Made by a program: the position numbers and the translations under genes
Shown: one piece after another, positions 33,732-41,907 of the stretch
Position numbering within the stretch: position 1 is the first letter of the stretch
Layout: the number at the start of each line of letters is the position of its first letter
Assembly: GCF_022968795.1 (NCBI RefSeq)
Contig: NZ_JALJRB010000004.1
Span: 62,001-126,000, forward strand
Direction of reading: 5' to 3'
Origin: Desulfatitalea alkaliphila
GTDB lineage: Bacteria; Desulfobacterota; Desulfobacteria; Desulfobacterales; Desulfosarcinaceae
DNA length: 64,000 bases
The notes under the pieces: generated by a model
What the model was told of the DNA's origin: nothing
What the model saw: the letters and a program-made list of their open reading frames with translations, nothing else
The model's database searches: none

Positions 33732-34133
33732 TGATCTTCCTCCTTTAGGAATGAATTGAATAACCTGTGTCGAGCCTAATCCTTTGCGTGCGGTGGCGCC
33801 AATCATTGCCTTCGGAGGGAGCGTATGCCCCTGAAAGGCTAGAATACGCTTTTAGTTCAGGCAAGTATAATGAAATGCGGCAATGGTGTCAAACAAAAAC
33901 AAGGATTCGGCTTCGAATAGTGGACCAGGGGTGGGATGCGATGGTGTGTTGCCTGCCGATCTTTCGAAACCCAGCGACCGGACCAAGGGCGAAGGGCATG
34001 GCGATGCCTGTCGCAGGTCATTCAAGCGCCGCACCGACCATCTCAAGGAGCTGATGAGGCTTGCTTTTTTACTCAACTGTGCGATATGGATATAAAAAAC
34101 CAGCAAACGCCCGGGAGGGCAAGGAGACGCGCC
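33732..34133. other. Divergent regulatory region between Roadblock/mglA operon and PilZ gene
   Basis: About 400 bp without a supported gene. It holds a strong minus-strand promoter and a leader of about 125 nt. Within that leader, AGCGTAT (33820-33826) and ATACGCT (33844-33850) form a 7-bp perfect inverted repeat with a 17-nt loop. No matching + strand promoter for the PilZ gene was recognised with confidence. Confidence 0.55.
33864..33892 (-). promoter_or_regulatory. Strong sigma70-type promoter for the Roadblock-mglA operon
   Basis: On the minus strand a perfect -35 TTGACA (33892-33887) is followed after exactly 17 bases by TATACT (33869-33864). This is the best-matching promoter I see in the window. 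Confidence 0.75.
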
Positions 34134-34727
34134 ATGACCCATCCCGCTGAATCGATCGAGAAGCAGACCCTAATCACGCGCCTGGCGGTTTCCATTTACA
34201 AAATGGATGCAGAGCACTTGGCTCAACTTCTGGAGACGCTCCAGCCCCAAGAAGGGGCGGACGCCGGAAACCCGGAAAGCCGGGTGCCGCAACCCGCCGG
34301 CGGTGACAGTCCGCAGTTGCGGCGGCAGATGACCATCGCCAGGATCTTTGTTTTGCTGCAACAGATGGACAAGGCCACCTTGCTGCAGCGTTTGGGCAAC
34401 ATGGACGGTCCCCAATTCAATTGGGTGCGCCAATTTCCGCGTATTCCGTGTTATCTGCTGGTGGATTTTGCGACAGGGGGGCGGGCTTATCGCAGCACGA
34501 TCCGGGACATCAGTGCCAACGGCGTCTTTATCGAGACCTCCCAGCCGTTCGAGAAGGGCCAGGAGGTGGCCCTTTGCTTCACGTTCTCGGAAGCCGGTGA
34601 AACCTTGCCTTTCAAAATCAAGGGGTACGTCTCACGTGTGTATGCCGATGGTATCGGCGTCCATTACGCGCAAATGACCCACTACCGACGGGACATCCTC
34701 AATACTTTGATTCACAAGATTTGCTGA
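34134..34727 (+). CDS. PilZ-domain protein
   Basis: 197 residues. The N-terminal part (about 1-95) is helical with two similar segments (ITRLAVSIYKMDAEHLAQLLETL and IARIFVLLQQMDKATLLQRLG), suggesting an internal repeat. The C-terminal PilZ-type domain (about 100-197) contains RIPCYLLVDFATGGRAYRSTIRDISANGVFIETSQPF. The D/NxSxxG-type element is ISANGVFIE. The canonical RxxxR c-di-GMP switch is not obvious, so ligand binding is uncertain. AAGGAGACG precedes the ATG at 34134. It is divergent from the Roadblock/mglA operon. Confidence 0.85.
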   Translation: MTHPAESIEKQTLITRLAVSIYKMDAEHLAQLLETLQPQEGADAGNPESRVPQPAGGDSPQLRRQMTIARIFVLLQQMDKATLLQRLGNMDGPQFNWVRQFPRIPCYLLVDFATGGRAYRSTIRDISANGVFIETSQPFEKGQEVALCFTFSEAGETLPFKIKGYVSRVYADGIGVHYAQMTHYRRDILNTLIHKIC

Positions 34728-34738
34728 TAACGAAACGT

Positions 34739-34775
34739 GCCGCGGCCCACCGGGGCTGCGGCCTTCCTTTCATTC
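34739..34775. terminator. Terminator-like hairpin between convergent PilZ genes
   Basis: GCCGCGGCCC (from 34740) and GGGGCTGCGGC (to about 34762) form a GC-rich stem with a short loop. It is followed on the + strand by CTTCCTTTC. It sits between the + strand PilZ gene and the convergent minus-strand gene. Confidence 0.5.
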
Positions 34776-34786
34776 GCCACTCGACG

Positions 34787-35926
34787 TTATTCAAGGTTGT
34801 TTTTAATGTATTCGGCGATGCGGTCGCGGTCCGCGATGTTCAGGGTGTCGAAACGGATGCCGATCAGTGCTGCGGAACTTGCCGTACCGCCGGCTTTGCG
34901 CCCCTGCCATACGATCTTGCCGCTTAAATTGGACAGCAGCGCGTCGGGGAACTCCAGATTGAGTTTAGCGAGACGTCCTTTCAAATCGGGAAGTGCTTCG
35001 TCGTCGGTGGTATTCAGCTGAACACAGATGCCGCCGATGGAGATGTCTACCGCCATGCCATCGTGGTACCAGCTGCGGGTGTCCGCACGGTTGGGAGGGG
35101 AGGCGATATCCACCCGGGCGGGCAGTCGGCAGCGCGTGGCGCGGCGCACCGTCTGCCAGGAACGCTCGCAATGGGCGGACGGATCGGCCTTGTATAGCGC
35201 CTCCAGTAGGGTTTGGACCCGTTGATGAACGGCGCAGATGGCGGTCAGGGCCGTTTTGGGAATTTTTACCAACTCGACCTGGGAGACGGCCAGGATCTCA
35301 TTGGCATTCTCCGTCGGTTGATCCAAGGGAAACACTTCACCGAAAATGTCGTTGGTGCCCAGCAGGGTCGGCTCCACCTCGACCCCGGTCCTTCGGGCTT
35401 CGCTTTGACACTCCGGCGACGGCATTTCGGCAACGGTGCCGTCCACCACGAAAAAGAGCGCATCCGCCGGCTGATCCGCTTGGACGATGCGGCGTCCCGG
35501 CGCAAACCGTTTGCGCACCAACCGCTGCATCAAAGCCACCAGTTCGGGGTAATCCAGGCCGGCCCAAAAACGTTGCAAGGGGGTGTGACGCCCGCCGGTG
35601 GCTTGCAGTTGCCCGTGGAAAGTCCGCCCTTGTTGGTGGTTCGGTTTGGTCAGTCGCCACTGCAAGATTTTGGCGACGATGGCCTGCAGGTTCATGCCGT
35701 GATCGATGAACAGATCCACCGTCCGTTGATAGGATTGAGCCGCTTCTCGCGCTCGTCCCAAACGGTTCAATAGATCCGCGTACCTGCGGTGCAAAAAAGG
35801 ATCATCCGGGTAGATCTCCAGTATTTCGGCGAACTCATCCGGTGACTCGATGGCCAGCCGGCCGTCGAGAATACGTTGCATCACACTGAACTGATGCTCG
35901 TCGGGAGCGTTGATGGCGATTTTCAT
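34787..35926 (-). CDS. Helical/TPR-like, cNMP-binding and PilZ domain protein
   Basis: 379 residues. Residues 15-85 are TPR-like helices (DDPFLHRRYADLLNRLGRAREAAQSY). Residues 125-245 form a cyclic-nucleotide-binding fold (FAPGRRIVQADQPADALFFVVDG ... NDIFGEVFPL). Residues 258-379 form a PilZ domain starting RRATRCRLPARVDI, with the D/NxSxxG motif DISIGGICVQ. The RR..R segment before the barrel is compatible with c-di-GMP binding. The protein could therefore integrate two nucleotide signals. It is transcribed toward the + strand PilZ gene and lies next to the CBS-ACT gene on the same strand. Confidence 0.85.
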   Translation of the reverse strand: MKIAINAPDEHQFSVMQRILDGRLAIESPDEFAEILEIYPDDPFLHRRYADLLNRLGRAREAAQSYQRTVDLFIDHGMNLQAIVAKILQWRLTKPNHQQGRTFHGQLQATGGRHTPLQRFWAGLDYPELVALMQRLVRKRFAPGRRIVQADQPADALFFVVDGTVAEMPSPECQSEARRTGVEVEPTLLGTNDIFGEVFPLDQPTENANEILAVSQVELVKIPKTALTAICAVHQRVQTLLEALYKADPSAHCERSWQTVRRATRCRLPARVDIASPPNRADTRSWYHDGMAVDISIGGICVQLNTTDDEALPDLKGRLAKLNLEFPDALLSNLSGKIVWQGRKAGGTASSAALIGIRFDTLNIADRDRIAEYIKNNLE

Positions 35927-35957
35927 GGGCTGCGCCGCTTTCGGGTCACGGGTCGGT

Positions 35958-36560
35958 TCAATCCACCGCCGGCACCACGAAACCGCTGTGTTCCAGGGCG
36001 TGTTTGATCGACTGCGTGTTGCAGGGTGCCAGACGGAAATAGTAAGTGCGCTGGTCGGTTTTTTGGGTGGTCATGCCCACATTGATGATATCACCGCCCT
36101 GATCCTGGATGATTTGAATGGCTTTGTTCAATCCGGCCGGATCTTCGCCGGTGATGACATCCAACCGGGCGCAATTGAACAAGATACCCATCATATCGAT
36201 GAAGGTGCGCAACAGATCCGATTCGGTGATGATGCCCACCAACCGCTGACCTTGCACCACCGGCAGGCCGCCGATTTTGTGTTTGTAAATCAACCGGGCG
36301 GCCGTTTCCACATCCTCTTCGGGAGAAACGGTGATGGGATGTTTGATCATCATGTCGGCCAGGGTGAAATCACTGATCATGGAAGGAATCAGTGCCTGCT
36401 TGAGATCGGCCAGGGTCAGGAGGCCTTGTAGATGCTGCTGATCGTCCACTACCGGTAGATGACGAATTCCGTTGACCTTCATCAGTTCAAGGGCTTCCTG
36501 CACCGTTTGGCGGGTACTTACGGTGATGGGCGCGGGCACCATCAAGGATCGAATTTTCAT
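35958..36560 (-). CDS. CBS-pair and ACT-like domain protein
   Basis: 200 residues. Residues 1-125 hold two CBS motifs (MKIRSLMVPAPITVSTRQTV ... GIRHLPVVDDQ and MIKHPITVSPEEDV ... IGGLPVVQGQRLVGIITESDLL). Residues 135-200 look like an ACT domain (RLDVITGEDPAGLNKAIQII ... GGDIINVGM). Such proteins sense adenine nucleotides and small ligands and resemble AcuB-type regulators. The ATG at 36560 begins the first CBS strand and follows AAAGGACCGG. A gap of about 100 bp separates it from the upstream ahbD gene. Confidence 0.88.
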   Translation of the reverse strand: MKIRSLMVPAPITVSTRQTVQEALELMKVNGIRHLPVVDDQQHLQGLLTLADLKQALIPSMISDFTLADMMIKHPITVSPEEDVETAARLIYKHKIGGLPVVQGQRLVGIITESDLLRTFIDMMGILFNCARLDVITGEDPAGLNKAIQIIQDQGGDIINVGMTTQKTDQRTYYFRLAPCNTQSIKHALEHSGFVVPAVD

Positions 36561-36666
36561 GGACCGGTCCTTTCCGTTGAAGGGCACACCTGTCTGTCAA
36601 TCATATGTATTCATAACATCCGGGTTGAATGTCGAACAACAAGTTTTTGAAGGGCGTTCAGCAGTC

Positions 36667-37764
36667 TCACTTGGCGGCGACGGGTTCGTAGAGGCACAGC
36701 GGCTCTTCCGCCATGAAATCGCCCACCGCCTCGTAGGCCCTGGCACGACAGCCGCCGCAGACTTTGCGGAACGCGCACAGGCCGCATTTCCCCTTGAGCA
36801 GGTTGGGGTCGCGCAGGGTTTGGAAGTGCTCGGCGTTGCGCCAGATGTCTGCGAAATCCGCTTTGGTGACATCGCCGCAAGGCAAGTCAAGAAAGCCGCA
36901 CGGTTGTACGATCCCCCGGTGGGAGACGAAACAGAAACCGCTGCCGGCCAGGCAGCCCCGGGTGACGGCATCCAAGCCGTGGGTCTGAAAGGTGACCGAC
37001 TTTCCTTCTTCCTTGGCGCGTTGGCGCAGAATGCGGTGGTAGTGGGGGGCACAGGTGGCCTTGAGTTGCAGCGCAGTGCGGTCGCGTTGATCGTAGAACC
37101 AGTTGAGGGTTCGCTCATATTCCCGAGCATCGATGGCTTGGTCCACGATGTATTTGCCGCGGCCGGTGGGCACCAGCAGAAAAATATGGTGTGCCACCGC
37201 ACCAAGCTGTTCGGCCAGGGCAAGGATCTTTGGGATTTGATCCAGGTTGGTTTTGGTGATAGTGGTGTTGATTTGAAATTCGATGCCGGCCGCCTTGGCA
37301 TGGGTGATGCCGCGCAGGGCGCCGTCGAAGGCGCCGCTGACGCCGCGAAAGCGGTCGTGGCTTTCGGCCGTGGCGCCGTCCAGGCTGATGCTGATGCGCT
37401 TGATCCCGGATGCGGCCATTTTGGCGGCGATGTCGGGGGTGATCAAAGTGCCGTTGGGCGCCATCACCATGCGCAAACCCAACTGCGTGCCGTAGGCCGC
37501 GATGTCGAAGATATCTTCCCGCAGCAGCGGTTCGCCGCCGGTGAGAATGATAATGGGTTGCCCCACCCGGGCGATTTGGGACAGCAGGCGATGGGCCGCC
37601 GCGGTATCCAGCTCGCCGCTGTACGGGCCGCAAGTGGCCGAGGCGCGGCAGTGCACGCAGGACAAGTTGCAGTTGCGCGTGGTTTCCCAGGCGACCAGAC
37701 GCAGCGGGGGAATGCCGTCGCCGGCATCGGTCGGATGCGTGTTTGCGGAGTGTGGATGTGGCAT
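36667..37764 (-). CDS. ahbD: Radical SAM Fe-coproporphyrin III decarboxylase AhbD (heme synthesis)
   Basis: This 365-residue radical SAM enzyme has the cluster motif CNLSCVHC (Cys32, Cys36, Cys39), the GGEP motif (LTGGEPLLRED) and a C-terminal SPASM-like auxiliary cluster region (CGFLDLPCGD ... CGLCAFRKVCGGCRARAYE). The C-terminal pattern and gene order ahbC-hemB-ahbD match the siroheme-dependent heme pathway of sulfate reducers, where AhbD oxidatively decarboxylates the two propionates of Fe-coproporphyrin III to give heme b. I chose the ATG at 37764, preceded by AGGAAG. An in-frame ATG at 37794 overlaps hemB but lacks a ribosome binding site. Confidence 0.88.
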   Translation of the reverse strand: MPHPHSANTHPTDAGDGIPPLRLVAWETTRNCNLSCVHCRASATCGPYSGELDTAAAHRLLSQIARVGQPIIILTGGEPLLREDIFDIAAYGTQLGLRMVMAPNGTLITPDIAAKMAASGIKRISISLDGATAESHDRFRGVSGAFDGALRGITHAKAAGIEFQINTTITKTNLDQIPKILALAEQLGAVAHHIFLLVPTGRGKYIVDQAIDAREYERTLNWFYDQRDRTALQLKATCAPHYHRILRQRAKEEGKSVTFQTHGLDAVTRGCLAGSGFCFVSHRGIVQPCGFLDLPCGDVTKADFADIWRNAEHFQTLRDPNLLKGKCGLCAFRKVCGGCRARAYEAVGDFMAEEPLCLYEPVAAK

Positions 37765-37783
37765 GGTAACGCTTCCTGTCGAT

Positions 37784-38761
37784 TTAGCGATCATTGAGCA
37801 CTTTGGCGGCTTCCACGGCGAAATAGGTCAGAATCAGATCGGCGCCGGCACGTTTGATGGCCGTCAGCGTCTCCATCATCACGCGCGGGCCGTCGAGCCA
37901 CCCTTTTTCGGCGGCGGCCTTGATCATCGCATATTCGCCGCTGACATTATAGGCGGCCACGGGAAGATCGAACTCCTCCTTGATGCGGTAGACGATATCC
38001 AAATAGGGCAGGGCCGGCTTGACCATAACGATGTCGGCGCCTTCCTCCACGTCCATGGAGACTTCGCGAAGGGCCTCCCGGGCGTTGGCCGGATCCATCT
38101 GGTAGGTGCTCCGATCACCGAATCGGGGCGCCGACTCAGCCGCTTGGCGAAAAGGGCCGTAGTAAGCCGAGCAATATTTGGCGGCATAGGACATGATGGG
38201 CACGTGGCTCAGTTCGGCTTCGTCCAGCACGTTGCGGATCTCGGTGACACGGCCGTCCATCATGTCCGAAGGGGCCACCATGTCGGCGCCGGCCTTGGCA
38301 TGGGAAAGCGCGGTCTGCGCGATCAGATCGAGGGACAGATCATTGTCGATGGTCTGCCCCTTGACCACACCGCAATGGCCGTGGTCGGTATATTCGCAAA
38401 GGCACACATCGGTGATCACCGTCAGCTCGGGTAGTTTGGATTTGATTGCCCGCACGGCCCGCTGCACGATGCCGTCCTTGGCATAGGCCTGGGTGCCCAT
38501 GGGATCCTTTTTGGTCGGGATACCGAAGAGAATTACCGCCGGAACGCCCAGTTCGTGGGCCTCGCGCGCCACGGCGACCAGGTGGTCGAGGGAAAGCTGG
38601 AAGTGACCCGGCATGGAGGCGATGGCGTTCTTCACATCCTTGCCTTCGACGGCGAACAGCGGCAGTATCAGGTCTTGCACCTGTAACTGGGTTTCACGTA
38701 CCATGCGGCGCAAGGACGCGCTTTGTCGCAGTCGACGGGGGCGGTAATCGGGAAAAAGCAT
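37784..38761 (-). CDS. hemB: Porphobilinogen synthase (delta-aminolevulinic acid dehydratase)
   Basis: The 325-residue HemB condenses two 5-aminolevulinate molecules to porphobilinogen. DVCLCEYTDHGHCG is the metal-site segment. SAYYGPFRQA and MVKPALPYLDI carry the two Schiff-base Lys regions, and AYNVSGEYAMIKAA is the conserved C-terminal block. AAAGGAGAACCCG precedes the ATG. It lies between ahbC and ahbD on the same strand, so tetrapyrrole precursor supply and the last heme steps are co-transcribed. Confidence 0.97.
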   Translation of the reverse strand: MLFPDYRPRRLRQSASLRRMVRETQLQVQDLILPLFAVEGKDVKNAIASMPGHFQLSLDHLVAVAREAHELGVPAVILFGIPTKKDPMGTQAYAKDGIVQRAVRAIKSKLPELTVITDVCLCEYTDHGHCGVVKGQTIDNDLSLDLIAQTALSHAKAGADMVAPSDMMDGRVTEIRNVLDEAELSHVPIMSYAAKYCSAYYGPFRQAAESAPRFGDRSTYQMDPANAREALREVSMDVEEGADIVMVKPALPYLDIVYRIKEEFDLPVAAYNVSGEYAMIKAAAEKGWLDGPRVMMETLTAIKRAGADLILTYFAVEAAKVLNDR

Positions 38762-38871
38762 CGGGTTCTCCTTTGTTTCCGGCCGCTCAGCCGGGATGCA
38801 CGAACACGTTTCGTGACCGGTTGCGCCGGCAAGTCTTGAACATGCCGGATGCCGAATCAGGGCATGCCCTT

Positions 38872-40059
38872 TCAGACCGTTTGGGCGATCTCTTCATCGG
38901 TCAGGTAGCAGGCGGGGTCCGGGGCCCACACATTGCCGGTGACGGCTTCGGCGCGCACGCGGAAATTGCCGCCGCAAATGTCCAGCCAGCGGCAGGTGGC
39001 GCATCGGCCCTGAACATACTTTTTCTTTTCCTTGAGTTGGCGCAACAAGGGGTCTTCGGGGTCTGTCCAGATCTCGGAGAAGGGGCGCCGGCGCACATTG
39101 CCGAAACTGTGGTGGCGCCAGAACTGGTCGGCATAAACCTCACCGTCCCAACTGACGCAGCCGATGCCGCGGCCCGAATTGTTACCCTCGTTCATTTCGA
39201 GCAGTTCCAGAACCTCCGCCGCCCGTCTATGATCTTCTTTCAGCAGTCGCAGGTAGAGGTACGGGCCATCGGCGTGGTTGTCCACGGTCAGTACCTCCTT
39301 GGGCTTGCCGGCGGCGTGCAGACGTTGGGTGCGGTCGATGATCAGGTCCACGGCGGCGCGGGTTTCGGCATGGGTCAAATCGTCCACCTGCAGGGCCGAT
39401 CCCCGGCCGGCATAGACCAGGTGATAGAAGCAGACCCGCGGGATCTCCATCTCCTCGAGCAGATCGAAAATGCCGTCGATCTCCTGCACATTGCGTTTGT
39501 TCATGGTAAAGCGCAGCCCCACCTTGATCCCTTCCGCCTGGCAATGTTCAATCGCGGCGATGGCCTTGTCGAATGCGCCGGGAACGCCCCGGAAGTGATC
39601 GTTGACCGTTTTCATGCCGTCCAGGCTGATGCCCACGTAGGAAAGCCCGATCTGCTTGAGGGTCTTTGCCATGTCGCGCGATATGAGGGTGCCGTTGGTG
39701 GAGATGACGGCGCGCATTCCCTTTTCCACCGCATAGGCCGCAAGATCGGGCAGATCCTTGCGCACCAGGGGCTCGCCGCCGGAAAAGAGCAGCACCGGGA
39801 CGCCGAAGGCGGCCAGATCGTCGATCAGCCGGCGCCCTTCGGCATGGGACAACTCGTCGGCGGTCCCGTCGTCGGTGGCGTGGGCGTAGCAGTGCACGCA
39901 TTTGAGATTGCAGGCACGGGTGACATTCCACACCACCACGGGGCGCTTGTCGGCGGAAAATTGAAGCAGGTGGCTCGGTAGTTGGGAAGAATGGCGGCCG
40001 TAGCGCAGGGCGTCGGAAGGTTCCACCGTGCCGCAGTAGAGCTTGGAGATCCCGATCAT
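38872..40059 (-). CDS. ahbC: Radical SAM 12,18-didecarboxysiroheme deacetylase AhbC
   Basis: 395 residues. The radical SAM motif is CNLKCVHC (Cys50, Cys54, Cys57), followed by FSGGEPLVRKD. The SPASM-like C-terminal clusters are in GRCATCRWLDICGGNFRVRAEA and the final PACYL. The N-terminal start MIGISKLYCGTVEPSDALRYG is characteristic of AhbC, which removes the acetate side chains of didecarboxysiroheme to give Fe-coproporphyrin III. The ATG overlaps the stop of the ClpX-like gene (ATGA), so its translation is coupled to that unfoldase. hemB follows after about 110 bp. Confidence 0.9.
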   Translation of the reverse strand: MIGISKLYCGTVEPSDALRYGRHSSQLPSHLLQFSADKRPVVVWNVTRACNLKCVHCYAHATDDGTADELSHAEGRRLIDDLAAFGVPVLLFSGGEPLVRKDLPDLAAYAVEKGMRAVISTNGTLISRDMAKTLKQIGLSYVGISLDGMKTVNDHFRGVPGAFDKAIAAIEHCQAEGIKVGLRFTMNKRNVQEIDGIFDLLEEMEIPRVCFYHLVYAGRGSALQVDDLTHAETRAAVDLIIDRTQRLHAAGKPKEVLTVDNHADGPYLYLRLLKEDHRRAAEVLELLEMNEGNNSGRGIGCVSWDGEVYADQFWRHHSFGNVRRRPFSEIWTDPEDPLLRQLKEKKKYVQGRCATCRWLDICGGNFRVRAEAVTGNVWAPDPACYLTDEEIAQTV

Positions 40060-41861
40060 GGGGTGTCGTTCCTTTCCGGGTCCGCTGCCTTGGCCGCATC
40101 CGGCGCGGCCGTTTCCGGTTCGGCCCGGGTCTGTTTGAGCAGTTGCGCGATGAAGGCTTCGGGCGCTTCCAACGCCTGGCGGGTCAGAAAGAAACGGTTG
40201 CGCCCGGTCTTTTCGCGCACCAGTTTCAAGCCATACTCCAGATCGGCGCTGAGGCGTTTGTAGATGGCGTCCAGGTCCGGCGAGGCGTGCAGCCACTGCT
40301 CGATGAAAAAGTCGATCGCCTCCTCTTCAAAGACGATGTTGATACCATGCTTTTTCAAAAAATGCATCTCTATGGTTTTGATCTGTTCATAGAAATGGGT
40401 GAAGGCATCGAACACCCCGTTGATGTCGGTGGTGTGGCCGGCATAATACTCGGCGATCAAGGCCGTGCGCACATCGGTCAAGGGCAAACCGAACTTCTCG
40501 CTCAGATGGCGATGGTTTGCCTTGACGTAGCGTGCCAGGGCGCCGATTTCCTCGTTCCGGACGGCCTGGAATGTACTGTGCATCTCCGGATGGTCGGGTG
40601 CCGCTTCCAGCTTGGCCAACCACTTGTCGGGATGGATCAGTATCTCCCGCGAGACGGCGAAGTGTTGCACCTTGGTGGAAGGCAGGCGTTTCTCGAAACC
40701 CAACAGGAACCGCTCAACGGCACTGACCAGGCCACGGGCACCCGTATTTTCGTCAAAGGCCTGTTTGGCGATGAGCTGCAAGGCGCTGCGGGCGAATTTG
40801 GCGGTGATGCCGTAGGCGGCGAAATCCAGCTTTTTGCCCAGAATGATCGGGTTGTTGGGGTTTTCCAGAATCGTGAAAAGATCCTGCTCGGTCAGATGCT
40901 CGAAAACCGCACGCACCGGCAGACGACCCACGAATTCCGATTCGAACCCGTAGCTGATCAGATCCTCCGACTTGACGCGGGTCAGAATGTCCGCCTGATC
41001 TTCCGCGCGCGTGAAGGTGGCACCGAAACCGATGGCCTGATCGGTCAGCCGCTTCTTGATGATTTTGTCCAACTCGCTGAAGGCGCCGCTCATGATGAAC
41101 AGGATGTTTTTGGTGTTGACAGTGGAACGGTCCCGCTGACCGGTTTTGCGGAAGCGTTCGATCTCCTGCAGCATAGCGATGGGGTCGTGGGGCACCTTCA
41201 AATCGACCTCGGTCTCCTCCATGGGCTTGAGCAGGGCCCGTTGAACGCCGGTCCGGGAGACATCGGCACCCACCAGGTTGTGGGACGAAGCGATCTTGTC
41301 GATTTCGTCGATATAGATGATGCCGTATTGGGCCTTTTCGATATCGCCGTCGGCTTCGCGCACCAGGTCGCGCACCAGGTCCTCCACATCGCCGCCCACG
41401 TAACCGGTTTCGCTGAACTTGGTGGCATCCCCTTTGATAAAGGGCACGCCGAGCTTGTGGGCGATCAGTCGGATCATGTAGGTCTTGCCCACGCCGGTGG
41501 GCCCCAACATCAGGATGTTGTTCTTGATGCCACCCACCATGGGGCTGAAACGATCCGGTGTCGCTTGCATGTGGCGGATGCGATTGAAATGGGTGCAGAT
41601 CTTGGTGGCCAGGATCGCTTTGGCGCGCTCCTGCTTGATGATGTATTGGTCCAGATAGGCGACCAGCTCTTCCGGTTTGAGGTCGAAATGGATTTCCTTG
41701 TCCGGCGGCACCTGTCTCTCGACGGTGTCCGACGCCTCTGCCTGGGGCAATACGATGGGGGTCGCCAGCTTGACCGACCCGCCGTATCTCTTGGTCAGAA
41801 AATCGCCCAGTTCTTTTTCCAACTCTTTGGGGTCCGGGAATTTTTCGTTGTTTGTTTTCAT
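40056..41861 (-). CDS. ClpX-like AAA+ unfoldase lacking the zinc-binding domain
   Basis: 601 residues. The AAA+ core has Walker A GPTGVGKTYMIR (about residue 120), pore loop GYVGGDVEDLV, Walker B IIYIDEIDKIASS and the IGF-type loop DQAIGFGATF that lets ClpX dock on ClpP. The N-terminal Cys4 zinc domain of ordinary ClpX is absent; an acidic helical segment replaces it. A C-terminal helical extension of about 150 residues exceeds ClpX (about 420 residues). It is the first gene of the operon with ahbC, hemB and ahbD. The ATG at 41861 has no ribosome binding site and lies about 10 bases from a good -10 box, so the message may be nearly leaderless. The substrate is unknown. Confidence 0.87.
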   Translation of the reverse strand: MKTNNEKFPDPKELEKELGDFLTKRYGGSVKLATPIVLPQAEASDTVERQVPPDKEIHFDLKPEELVAYLDQYIIKQERAKAILATKICTHFNRIRHMQATPDRFSPMVGGIKNNILMLGPTGVGKTYMIRLIAHKLGVPFIKGDATKFSETGYVGGDVEDLVRDLVREADGDIEKAQYGIIYIDEIDKIASSHNLVGADVSRTGVQRALLKPMEETEVDLKVPHDPIAMLQEIERFRKTGQRDRSTVNTKNILFIMSGAFSELDKIIKKRLTDQAIGFGATFTRAEDQADILTRVKSEDLISYGFESEFVGRLPVRAVFEHLTEQDLFTILENPNNPIILGKKLDFAAYGITAKFARSALQLIAKQAFDENTGARGLVSAVERFLLGFEKRLPSTKVQHFAVSREILIHPDKWLAKLEAAPDHPEMHSTFQAVRNEEIGALARYVKANHRHLSEKFGLPLTDVRTALIAEYYAGHTTDINGVFDAFTHFYEQIKTIEMHFLKKHGINIVFEEEAIDFFIEQWLHASPDLDAIYKRLSADLEYGLKLVREKTGRNRFFLTRQALEAPEAFIAQLLKQTRAEPETAAPDAAKAADPERNDTP

Positions 41862-41870
41862 AATGGCCGG

Positions 41871-41899
41871 ACTATAATCACCGGTTTTTCGGTTTGCAA
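41871..41899 (-). promoter_or_regulatory. Promoter for the ClpX-like/ahbC/hemB/ahbD operon
   Basis: On the minus strand TTGCAA (41899-41894) is separated by 17 bases from TATAGT (41876-41871). Predicted transcription starts about three bases before the ATG at 41861, which implies almost no 5' leader. Confidence 0.65.
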
Positions 41900-41907
41900 G
41901 ACAGCAA

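Noticed and set aside
34787-35926. CRP/FNR-type transcription factor
   Set aside because: The cNMP fold is followed by a PilZ domain, and no helix-turn-helix is visible.
40056-41861. Housekeeping ClpX
   Set aside because: It lacks the Cys4 zinc domain, is about 180 residues longer and is not next to clpP or lon, so it is a ClpX-like paralogue.
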